Source of the DNA: Psococerastis gibbosa
Taxonomy: Eukaryota; Arthropoda; Insecta; Psocodea; Psocidae
Length of the DNA: 64,000 bases
Reading direction: 5' to 3'
Assembly: GCA_963971405.1 (NCBI GenBank)
Contig: OZ020486.1
Location: 39,827,419 to 39,891,418 of the forward strand
In this document: positions 54,764-64,000 of the stretch, one piece after another
Numbering within the stretch: position 1 is the stretch's first letter
Layout of the letters: each line of letters begins with the position of its first letter
The notes under the pieces: generated by a model
The model's database searches: none
The model's input: only the letters and a program-made list of their open reading frames with translations
Told to the model about the DNA's origin: nothing
Program-made: the position numbers and the translations under genes

Positions 54764-55687
54764 AGACTCCGGCCGTGAAAGCCTTCGTTATTATAGTAAG
54801 TATAGGAATTTAAGAGAACAGGCTTTTAGATTTTATACTATTTCTCTAGGTAATACTGGCCCTACCCTATTTATTATTATATTAAATATTCTTATTTTTA
54901 ATCCTTCTTTTACTTTCGGAAACACAGTTATGGATCAGTTTAGAATCTTTTAGTTTTCATGCCCTACAAATGCAACGGTATGAAGAAACCGTATTGCATC
55001 GCATGCACGAAACTCCAATTGTATTCCATTAAGATTATTTAACATGATACATGCACACAATAGACCTATACAGTATATTTTCTCGGCTAGTAAAAACTAA
55101 AAAGTAATTTTCATAAACTTTTCAGTTTCAGCGAGAACATCAAGGCGGGTTACGAAGTTATTTCCGTTTCTATTAGCACGAAATCATTTAAGAAAGGCAA
55201 TTTTAAGAATTATATCCGAACATAGTGAATTATTCTTCTCTGTACAAAAAGTGTGTAGTCAAAGTCAATGTATCAACAAATTTCAGTACCGTAACCAATG
55301 AGTGCAGGATTGATTCACCCCGTTTAGTTAATTGACTGTTAGCTTATCATAAACTATAATATCCTACGTGTGTCCAATACATCATCAATGGACAGGCCTA
55401 CGTACCGTAACATCTAGCCTCTAGGAAGAATAGTTGGAAATTTCATTATAGGCCAATGATTAATCAAATTAAATTATTAGAAGATATCGGAAAGATCAAG
55501 GAAGAAGTACGAAATAGTGGTGACACCCAAATTTAAATTACCAAAACATTGCAGTATTTATTACTTTTTTTTGGTGCCACCCATGACAAGCGTAAGCTTT
55601 GAGGTGGACGTATTTCTAAAATACCTGTACTATTTTTGTTATAAAAATACATATTTTAATTTATTTATTTATATTTATATTGTTTTG

Positions 55688-55871
55688 TTTATTTAAAGTT
55701 AATCGCGTACAAACAATTTAATGAATGTACGATGTCCGATTAACCTCTTCAATTGCCTCACTAACTAACCTAATAGGTACTTGTGTCGAGTTATGACACG
55801 TCTCCGATCGGAAGGTGTGTACAGAGACTCGCACAATAACAAGCACGTTACCACCTTGCCACCGAAGTCGC
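55688..55871 (-). repeat. SINE-like repeat, family D, copy 6
   Basis: Reverse orientation: gtacaaacaatttaatgaat, cgattaacctcttcaattgc, gacacgtctccgatcgga, gttaccaccttgccaccgaa. Confidence 0.8.
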
Positions 55872-56172
55872 TTATATATTCCACGCTGGTGGAGTACCAA
55901 TTAGGGGGAAAAGATTGTGAGTGGACGTACAGTATGTAACCATCAGTTTAAAATTTCCAAACAAAATAAGAACCAGTACTGCGCGTTACTCGTACCTAAG
56001 ATACCTAACCATTAAACAAACAAAAAAAAATATTATAATGATTATTTAAAATAATTTTTTATGGCCTGCAACTAAAGAAAACACTAAATTTAGGTACTGT
56101 GGGTTTATAGACAGCTACCGTAGCTTACGTAGGCATAGCAGCTTAACTTGGTACCATAAATAAGGACCATTC

Positions 56173-56372
56173 CAGTGGCGGATCCACAGGGGGGGGGGTC
56201 AGGGGGGTCATGACCCCCCTAAATGAGGAAATTCATAGTAAATTCATATAAGATACCTAGTAATAAAAAATGGATGAAACTCAACTTTTCAACAACAAAA
56301 AAATACCTTTTAAACTTACAAAAAAACTTGTAACCCCCCCCCCCCCTAAATTTTCGGCTGGATCCATGCGTA
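56173..56372. mobile_element. MITE with CAGTGGCGGATCCA end and poly(G)/poly(C) runs
   Basis: Left end cagtggcggatccacagg with G runs, and a right region of poly(C) followed by ggctggatccatgcg, which mirrors ggatcca. The right border is approximate. Confidence 0.5.
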
Positions 56373-56854
56373 AGCAAAAGGCAATTAGTCATTTGAAACT
56401 GTAGGCCTAAATGCAGGAGGGACCAATGCATTTTAAAATCTAAATGCTTATACTAGCACATTATTGGATGTAATATTATAATTAATATTTTTGCTAATAT
56501 AGGAATCGCGTTAGACTTATTATTAATTTTTTGTATCAGTCAATGCGACGATTCTTGTGATACCAACAACACAAAAATTATTTTTTGAATCAGCATAGGC
56601 TGATATGGAATAGGCATTGCGGTATATCATAACGACCAAAAAACCACTCCGCACTTCAACAACTTCCGGAGATTTAAACCTGGAGGAGAAAAATTTCTCT
56701 ACCGTGTCACATTTAATATTTTCCCCCTATACATACAAATATTTGTCACTTCAATTTGTTACGGGTGGGAAACTAGATTTTCCTCATTTGTCCGCTTCGT
56801 CGAATTTTGAGCATAAACTCTAACTTATTTTCTTTTAATTATAGCAGTATAAGT

Positions 56855-57065
56855 ACCTGGATTTGAACCTGCGCCCTCTGTCAAGCGGTGCTGATTGACT
56901 CGAGGACCAAGCTCCGAGCTTGGGCTGCAGTGCTCGCATGCCGCTGAGCCTGGGGGCTTGCTGATGAAACTGAGGGGTAAGCGCTGCTTGCTACTGCTGA
57001 CAGGCATCCTCACCGACTATTACGCTTCCAATTTTCACTGTGGCAACTGTGGAGGATAGCTACGG
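56855..57065 (-). repeat. tRNA-derived SINE of a further type
   Basis: On the minus strand an A-box-like ggctcagcggcatgc and a B box aggttcaaatcc are spaced about 85 nt apart, as in a long-variable-arm tRNA. Upstream DNA is GC-rich. Confidence 0.5.
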
Positions 57066-57140
57066 AACCCCTCCGACAGGTGGCTGCTCCATCTAATCAT
57101 ACATGTACGCACCTGTATGCTCCTTCTTTTAAATATTGAC

Positions 57141-57335
57141 TTTTGTTGTTCTATTACTAAGCCAACCTTTCGTAGTTAGGGATATAAAGCCCTCTCTTAC
57201 AGTCAACTTGGAAGACCCGGGACCGCCTGTTATACATGCCCTCCAGAGCATGGCCAGAAAATGTAGCAAGTGTGAGACTCGAACCAAAAACCTTTCGGGT
57301 GAAAGCCGGAGTCTGTACCACTACTCTACATGACC
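57141..57335 (-). repeat. tRNA-Glu SINE, family C, copy 4
   Basis: Complete reverse copy: attactaagccaacctttcg, aagccctctcttacag, ggccagaaaatgtagcaag, gactcgaacc (B box), gggtgaaagccggagtctg (Glu-type arm), accactactctacat. Confidence 0.85.
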
Positions 57336-58554
57336 TGACTGTCTTTTAATGAGTCTTCTATCGAAGATTGGCGATCATCATGACATTATCATCATCATGG
57401 CCTTGGAGACGGCTGCTCCATAAAGGGAAGTCGTGCTCTTCCCAAACCACTGCCCCAAATTTCTGAACCAGCACAAATCTAAATCTATCAATAATTGTTT
57501 CAATTATTGAAATTTGATTTTTTTATAATGAATTACCTCCCATGCACCAAATTGAAAAACGACACAACTGCCCCCGCGCGGAAAATATTCGCATTATATT
57601 AACGCAGTTTTTAGCAATATACCTTTTAAAGATTAACAAAAAAAATTTAGCGTTATTTAGTCGAAATTGACAATTTTTGAGTCGTGTCTTGTTTCTTCCG
57701 AAGTACCGGTTTATGGAATAGCAGTTCTATGTTTTTCAATGGATTCCCATGTAGATACCACGTAGGTGTTCGTGCGTGTAATTTGGGCCAATGGCATCAT
57801 CGTCTAGCAAGATGGTTGCAATGCTCATGAGGGACCTCACTCCAACAAAGACATTGGGCCACAACGTCATATATGCATAAGAGATATTGTTATCTTGGCC
57901 TCAATATTTATTTAACGACTTTCAGGTCATTGGAGGTGTGAAGGTAAGCCACTAGACACCTATAATACTGTATAACCATCTTTCGCATTATGCGTTAATT
58001 TGCATGAAACTACCTAATGAATCATTGGGCATAATTAGAAGGATTTTCACGGCCAAGTCACATGTAGTGATGGATGCGGTCCGGTTTGGTTGGACCGAAA
58101 CGAGAAGAGAAGAAATTAGGAGAACCGAACAGAGAACCGGGCTGAAGATACATTGAAAAGACTAGAAATTGGTGGGACCATAAGCATCAGAGAACTCGGA
58201 CCGCTCGGTTTTCCGCGGCCAATTCACATGCAGTGAAGGATCAATACGGTCCGGATTTTTTGTTGGGCCGAACCGAGGGCCTAAGAAATAATGAGGACAC
58301 CAGGAGGAAACAAATGAGGGGAAAATGCGGGGGCTAATTAAAATTGATAAATATTGATCCTCGGCTATATTTTTGGTGCGTTTATAATTTTATAGTCTCT
58401 TTGTTTGTTTGCCATGTTATGTCTGACAAAAGAATATCTCAGGAACGGCTAATATGTTCCTTTCTTTAGAAAACGTCGCCATTTATATTTTCCCAGTAGT
58501 CCAAGGTATTTGTAAGATTGGCTTGCCCAAATAGCTCGAAAACTAAAAGTTGTT

Positions 58555-58872
58555 GTTTCTAACGCCTGCTTTCAGCATTTCTGCTTTAAGCAACCCTGTC
58601 AGCCTGGCGGGGGGAATGAGTCTGTTTGTTAACTTGAGGCACCCAAAGGGCAGACTTTATCACCTCGGGGAAAGGGGGTTGACTAACAGGGTGGACCATC
58701 TGATTATAGTGGATTCCAAACCATTTGGGGAATATGGTAAAGTCACACGATTAGATCGGAGGTGACCAGGACTCGACTTATACTGACTAAGCGCGTTATC
58801 ATGTCCCACCAGGTTCCCCTGCCAACGCTGTGCACACTACCAAGTTGCCGCAGTTTGAAACATGCTCTGCTC
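58555..58872 (-). repeat. SINE-like repeat, family F, copy 2
   Basis: Reverse copy of 52305-52650: cgcctgctttcagcatttc, aagcaaccctgtcagcctgg, tggattccaaaccatttgg, gaggtgaccaggactcgac, gcgcgttatcatgtcccacc. Confidence 0.85.
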
Positions 58873-58999
58873 TAATGGAATCAACATGGTAAGGCCGTTG
58901 GCCCGAAAACTAAAAGTGGAAACCCAAAGAACTTTTTATTTTATTTTATTTTTTCTTACTGTCCCTACACGCATTATAGGTCAATAAGAACAGGACAGG

Positions 59000-59170
59000 G
59001 CATGTAGAGTAGGACTCTGGCTCTCACCCGAAAGGTTGTTGGTTCGAGTCCCACACTGGCTACATTTTCTGGCCCTGCTTCGGGGTGCATGTAAAGCAGG
59101 CCATCCCGGGCCGTCCTAGTTGAGTCTAAGAGAGGGCTTAGAACAAAAAGTCCTTATTTATTTATTTTTA
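59000..59170 (+). repeat. tRNA-Glu SINE, family C, copy 5
   Basis: catgtagagtagg, ctctggctctcacccgaaag, ttggttcgagtcccacac, gccctgcttcggggtgcat, gagtctaagagagggctta, aacaaaaagtccttattt, then TTTA repeats. Confidence 0.88.
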
Positions 59171-59854
59171 ACAGCAAGAAAAAATTGAGAAAATTCGAAT
59201 ATTGTTTTTGCTGACTTTGCCTATTTCAGTTCATATACGAACTCATAATGCTGACAATTAAAAATTTAATAGGTATGCTACAATATAATACAATACCTAT
59301 AATTAAACACTATAGGTAGGTATGTCAATTTTGCTGGCAAAGTTTAAAATTTTCCCTATTCTCCCGTTTTTTATAGTACTAAAAGCTTGAAAGCAATTAA
59401 TTTAACATAAACAACAGGATTACGTTTTCTTCTGCGGGATAGAGTGAGTTTTCTGTCGCCGTGCCGTATGAAACTACAATACAACTCAAAATAACAAACA
59501 AAAAATGCTTGTTTTTCAAGTTTTTATATTAAGTAACTGCCATCTTTGGGTGGTTTGTCAACTAAGTATATAGATGCCACCACCTGAGATAATCGATCTA
59601 GCCAGTTGTCGCGTGTACCATTACTTTCAAAATTGTAAATCAAATTCGTTTGCCACCACCACAATTTTCTCAAACTGCGGTGTTGCTGAAGATAACTAGA
59701 AATGGGGCAATTAAATATGAAACTTTGAAGATTATGAGCTACTGAACAGAACTTAATGGCTTGATTAACAATTGAATGACTAATTTATCGGGCCTATGTA
59801 ATTATTGATGTTATCCTTATAAAATAATCCAACTTCTGTAATGTTACGATTAAC

Positions 59855-59985
59855 AAGACAATGCCCCGGTTAGGTGTAGATCGTGGGTTCGAATCCCGCC
59901 AAGTCCAGTTTTCCTAAATCCTCTAATTTCGGTTATAACGAGGAGGTTACCTCTTCCACCTAAGTTAGTTTAATGTCAGTGCTAT
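59855..59985 (+). repeat. tRNA-derived SINE, family G, best copy
   Basis: ccccggttaggtgtagatcg, B box gggttcgaatcccgcc, then aagtccag and tcctctaatttcggttata. Only the 3' half of a tRNA is convincing, so this is not a tRNA gene. Confidence 0.65.
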
Positions 59986-60954
59986 TATATTATTATTTTA
60001 GTATATTTAATGTGACTATACAATATTAAATAAAGTTGCGATTGACCCTGATCGATTCGATCAAAGAAATATTTGGAATGGATGTTATAAGTGTACGATT
60101 TGAATCTGAACATAGGTATTACACTTTTTCTTGGACCCATATTTATTGGATATTGATCCAATATTCGAGTCTGTAATAGGGGGATTCATTTACAGGGACC
60201 TAATTTACCTATGATTATAATGCTAGAAATATACGAATAAAAGTCCATTTAGTATGTCGCAAAGTAAGTACTGTATTTATTTTTCATTAATTTAAATAAT
60301 TATTGTTATACAAGTGCAATGCTACAGACCAGGACTGAGCTGCATACTACCAGCGGGGTCATAGGTGGCCGATAGCGAAAAACCACCAAATATGGTGGCT
60401 AACTACAAATATAACGATAAAAAATTCTCCGACTAAGCAGCGGCATAATCGGAGGGTGTGGTGGCAAGTCTGGTGGTGCAGCCTTGTCTAGAAAAAGCCA
60501 CCGTAGCCTGAGAATGACAATGTGACTGGACGAATAATTGGCACCATTAAATAAGTAACCACTACTAGGGCATATTTTTGTGCAGAAGTTGGGCCCCGAA
60601 GGTGGAGGAACTCATTAAAGAGTCAACGGCATAAGGATGCAGAAGACAACGGGAAACCAATGCATTAAAATTCCATAGTACAGTCATCATGACTAAGTAC
60701 ATTCGATACTCTACAAACTTGACTTCCCATTGGGGAGTCCGAACTCCGAAGTAAGTTACGTCTCTACAATCACCAATCTTCGACAGAAGAGGCATTCGTA
60801 GAAGAAGAAGTGCAATGTAAAAATATACCATGAAGTGATGCGTCGACGCATAATTCCTAATGTAATTTATACGTATTTATTATTATATTGAAGGGCTTTT
60901 TATGGACGTAGGTCAAATGAACCTTGCATTGCTAACGACTTCATGGATTTTCGG

Positions 60955-61121
60955 ACCTTATTAGTATTATTTCGGCAAGCATTTTAGACCGTTGGCACTT
61001 CCTCGATGTCAACCTACACCGGCTACAAGCGATAATGGACAAGTTGACACAAGCTTACATTGGCACAATTTTTAACTGGCGTAGGCGTGACTTATTAGCC
61101 AAGTTCGGGTACGAGTCGATT
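60955..61121 (-). repeat. SINE-like repeat, family E, copy 5
   Basis: Reverse orientation: tcctcgatgtcaacctacac, cggctacaagcgataatgg, caagcttacattggc, gttcgggtacgagtcg. Confidence 0.7.
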
Positions 61122-61340
61122 GATATCTTGAATTGTTTTTCAAAAAAATTAGCTGTTCCTCAATTTCGTTTCAATTTAGGACACGCCAATGTGGAGTAAA
61201 AGCTGTAGCGTTTCGACAGAAATAATAGGTAATTTCTGTAAATTGCTTTCTATTCGGTTCGTACCATTCAATGTTAAAAGAACGACATTATATGCAATTG
61301 ATTGAAGTTCTATCGTATATAAGGATGTGTCCTTTTACTC

Positions 61341-61379
61341 CTCCATCCTTCCTTCCTTCCTTCCTTCCTTCCTTCCTTC
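61341..61379 (+). repeat. CCTT microsatellite
   Basis: About nine cctt units in a row. Confidence 0.9.
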
Positions 61380-61605
61380 AACTCAGCAGTTGGAGCCATG
61401 AAGCCAAACCAATGAAAATATAGGTCTTCATGCAATACACTACCGGTCAATGAGCTGTACATGTATGTACTGTATATTTAGGTAATAGAAACAGTACCTC
61501 GGGTATCAGGTCGGATGATAACGATAAATGGACGAAAACGGGACTCAAAATCAAGCCTCCGGGGACCAGGGTGGTATGGTTTTACCAATCCGTCGCCTCC
61601 TAAAC

Positions 61606-61974
61606 TAAGGCGGGGTTTCCACCGACCGGCTAGGGCTAAATACAAAAACGGTGACGTGGTAGCAGACATTCAAGACTTAGGCGGGGTTTCCAACGACCTC
61701 GCATTGTAGAATGCAAGTGGCATTGACGGAAATGTTTGTTTTACTCTATGCCATAGTTAAAATTGATCAATGATCATAGAGTAAAATCACAAACTAACTA
61801 ACTAAAATTAAAAAATGGCGTCATGGGATATGTTAAGTACAAACATGTTTCCGTCAATGTCATTTGCATTCTGCAATGCGAGGTCGGTGGAAACCCCGCC
61901 TAAGTCTTGAATGTCTGCTACCACGTCACCGTTTTTGTATTTAGCCCTAGCCGGTCGGTGGAATCGGCGCCTTA
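61606..61974. mobile_element. Nested palindromic MITE, family A, copy 5
   Basis: The outer arm (aaggcggggtttccaccg, ctagggctaaatacaaa, gacgtggtagcagacattc) is followed by an inner arm opening acttaggcggggtttcc; the right half is mirrored through ccccgcctaagtcttgaat. This copy shows the nesting most clearly. Confidence 0.85.
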
Positions 61975-62066
61975 GTAATTTTTGGTTTGCGAAGTATGCT
62001 ATCCCAAATTCTCGTGGACTTGTTGAAAGAATAAGACGCAACTGATCCATAATAAAATATATTAAC

Positions 62067-62101
62067 AGTGACCGGTTTCGGTAAGATACCATCATCAGAC
62101 T
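62067..62101 (-). ncRNA. Hammerhead ribozyme core, apparently intact
   Basis: Minus strand: CTGATGA, perfect stem II GGTA-TCT-TACC, GAAA, palindromic ACCGGT, then C as the cleavage base. Stem I of three pairs, AGT with ACT. All invariant core positions are kept. Activity, probably as a dimer, is inference. Confidence 0.65.
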
Positions 62102-62183
62102 CCTACCAATTAATATTGTATCCCCGACCCCCCTTGGTATGTACATAATAAGTATATAATGGATTGTTTCATTTGTTGGTTTA

Positions 62184-62218
62184 AGTCTGATGATGGAATC
62201 TTAACGAAACCGGTCACT
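62184..62218 (+). ncRNA. Hammerhead ribozyme core, stem II decayed
   Basis: CTGATGA at 62187-62193, GAAA at 62206-62209 and ACCGGTC following, but stem II (ggaatcttaac) no longer pairs well. Mirror partner of 62067-62101. Confidence 0.5.
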
Positions 62219-62925
62219 GTTAATATATTTTATTGTGGATCAGTTGCGTTGAAAACTCTACCTAGACATTGCCAATGGCACAGGTTTTATTTCAGTTAAT
62301 AAAAAAATATATATATATATATTTTCCACATTCACTTTGTAGGTAATACTTCGTCACAGTAAATAAAATAAAATAACTTTGCCAAGTATTACTAAAACAT
62401 ATTAAAAGCGACCGGTTCCGGCACTGGGCCTGACGATAGCGTGAAATTTTAACCCTTAACCGTTTTTGCGAAAAAGCTACGGCACCCAAAAATTAAAATT
62501 CCCTATCATATGATGCATGAAGAAGTTTTTTACAACTTAAATAAGTGCAAATCCTCAATAACTTCCTTAGTTAATTACATAAAAAATAAGAAGTGTTAAA
62601 TTTCAGGCTGCCAATTTCCTACGAGACTTAAAGAAATTCCTTCATTATTTTCCTTCCAACAAAGTTGCCTAATGAAATACCCTCCAGACACCATTATAAG
62701 CCCGACCTTGAGCTCTTGGAACAGAAATTAAGTCGAAAGAAACAAACATCAAGTTTTAGGGTTTTAGCAAATGAAAGCACGCTACGGTATGGCTCGGGGA
62801 TATCCTCTGCGACCTAGTTACCGTAATCCACCCCTCTATCAGCCAATCAAACCCGGCAAATTTCCACCATTTATGAATTACTTTCAACGCATACCCAACT
62901 GAAATTATAGTTTGACACTAGAAGA

Positions 62926-63172
62926 CAGTGGCGTATGTATAAATTGGGGGGGGGGGGGCAAAAGACCAGATCCCACTAGCCTATCAACTTGTTGCCACGC
63001 GGGCAGAGGCCGGGACAATGATGGATTATGCCAACCGAACCGCTTACCGCTTACTGTTGACCCAAACAACTATTATATCTCGCAAATTATGCATTTCAAT
63101 TCTCATTAGTTAATTTCGTCAATATACTTCCCCAAGGGGTTACGCTCCCCCCATATACTGTATACGCCACTG
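62926..63172. mobile_element. MITE with CAGTGGCGTATGTATA ends
   Basis: Left end cagtggcgtatgtata and right end tatactgtatacgccactg are inverted. A 12-G run lies just inside the left end. 247 bp, non-coding. Confidence 0.7.
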
Positions 63173-63639
63173 CTAAAATTAAAATGGGTGAGACGCAAAA
63201 TAGCGGGCTTCTGGATATCACACATAGCGACGACTTTTACATCACAATACGTGGAAGTGTCATAAAGTGGTAAAGTGGTACCATAACCAAAAGTAGCGAT
63301 TCATTCAAAATGTTCACTTTTGTAGATGTCATGTTATGTTTTGTACTAATTGTGATCATATTTAGAGTTTTCACTATATTTGTTGAATTTACATAGCCTA
63401 CTTTGCTAGAGCTAACCTAGGGTCCAGGGGGCTGCCCCCCTCTATTGGCGCCCTTGGTACTCTAGGCGATGTACTCGTATGTACTGTATGTTGGGAGCAG
63501 CACTTCAGCTGCCGATGATAACCTACGTGCAACTGGTTTGAAGCTTGTCTGCCTCACCCCCTCCCCCCCATGTAGAGGCCCTCTGAATTTTTATTTGAGT
63601 AATTAATTGTTAACAAATGAAAGTTGTATTTGTTAGGAA

Positions 63640-63960
63640 TAGGACAAGCTATAAGGACCAATAAGCCGTTTTAACAGATAAAATTACATTACTCGTGACT
63701 CGTGGGTTAATGCCCGAATTGCGTGTACTTATCTCCCCTAGGAAAGGATGGGGTTGGCACAGACTGAATGTCAGGAATAAAGGGATAGTAGGACTAACAG
63801 TGCCTGTTGTGTTAATAGTCATTGGAGTCATAGTCATCGAAAAATTAGGGCCGAGACCATTGTCTGGGGAATGGGTTGACGTTTCGGGAGTGGGTGCACC
63901 TCCCATCTTCAGGCTACGTCCTGAAAAGGACTGATGGCTTATTCCAGATAAAAACTGATA
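63640..63960 (-). mobile_element. Possible Penelope-like terminal fragment with hammerhead core
   Basis: This stretch has open frames on both strands without recognised domains and contains a hammerhead core on the minus strand at 63878-63912: CTGAAGA, a stem II with GGGAG...CTCCC, GAAA, ACGT, C. Such cores are known from terminal repeats of Penelope-like elements. The element itself is not otherwise visible, and the window ends soon after. Confidence 0.4.
63878..63912 (-). ncRNA. Hammerhead ribozyme core with ACGT stem III
   Basis: CTGAAGA at 63912-63906, a long stem II, GAAA at 63885-63882, then CGTC. No clear stem I on this single copy, so it may need a partner copy. Confidence 0.5.
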
Positions 63961-64000
63961 GTTTCTGGCCGATTATTGACTCATATTGCTCTTGTATTTA

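Larger units (their letters stand above)
62037..62248. mobile_element. Foldback element with hammerhead ribozyme motifs in both arms
   Basis: Arms of about 67 bp (62037-62103 and 62182-62248), starting cgcaactgatccataataaa and ending ggatcagttgcg, with an 80-bp spacer. Each arm carries one hammerhead core reading towards the outer end. Confidence 0.85.

Noticed and set aside
54663..54953. 96-codon frame and the GATGACGAAACGT motif in the loop of a foldback
   Set aside because: The frame begins inside a MITE arm and has no homology I can see. The motif lacks a stem II, so it is not a hammerhead.
59855..59985. tRNA gene
   Set aside because: The B box and the acceptor 3' side are good, but the 5' half and anticodon stem do not fold into a cloverleaf. 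The same segment recurs as a SINE.
62395..62450. Third CTGACGA...GAAA-like stretch near the hammerhead element
   Set aside because: CCTGACGATAGCGTGAAA has no stem II and the ACCGGT lies on the wrong side; it is probably a decayed relative.
63695..63934. 79-codon frame with hydrophobic segment, plus strand
   Set aside because: Overlaps an equally long frame on the other strand and the hammerhead core; no domain seen. Kept only as part of a possible element fragment.

Overview
This is a piece of an arthropod nuclear genome. It carries a multi-exon RR-1 cuticle protein gene (a family specific to arthropod chitin cuticle), GT-AG introns of 0.1 to 6 kb, AT-rich DNA, and a very dense, diverse load of transposable elements. 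I cannot name the species. Nothing looks bacterial, organellar or viral apart from ordinary LTR retrotransposon genes.

Layout. (1) 1-3.1 kb: a divergent gene pair. The first coding exon of a LisH protein that looks like TAF5 runs leftwards (854-940, minus). An intronless, complete IMP dehydrogenase gene runs rightwards (1385-2944). About 445 bp of shared promoter DNA lies between them. (2) 3-10.8 kb: gene-free repeat field with MITEs, a SINE, a LINE relic and a tandem duplication whose two copies were each invaded by a foldback element carrying hammerhead-ribozyme-like motifs. (3) 10.8-16 kb: a complete Ty3/gypsy retrotransposon on the minus strand with LTRs that read as identical and a 4-bp target duplication. 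(4) 16-20.9 kb: MITEs and a 0.8-kb repeat. (5) 20.9-24.8 kb: the cuticle gene (4 exons) with TATA box and poly(A) signal; each of its three introns holds a different SINE. (6) 26-29.5 kb: a 5'-truncated LINE with a long open frame, inserted inside a SINE. (7) 31.4-51.9 kb: a twelve-exon minus-strand gene that I read as SDCCAG8, a centrosome/cilium coiled-coil protein, ending in an unusual 422-residue disordered tail. Its introns hold a mariner relic, two LINE relics, MITEs and SINEs. (8) 52-64 kb: no gene seen; SINEs, MITEs, another hammerhead-bearing foldback and a probable Penelope-type terminal fragment.

Host genes (TAF5-like, IMPDH, cuticle protein, SDCCAG8) are functionally unrelated. 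The only likely regulatory link is the shared TAF5/IMPDH promoter. The most interesting non-gene structure is the set of palindromic elements: hammerhead-like motifs with self-complementary stem III sequences (ACCGGT, ACAGCTGT, ACGT), palindromes nested inside palindromes, and a SINE whose target-site duplication copied the splice acceptor of the cuticle gene.
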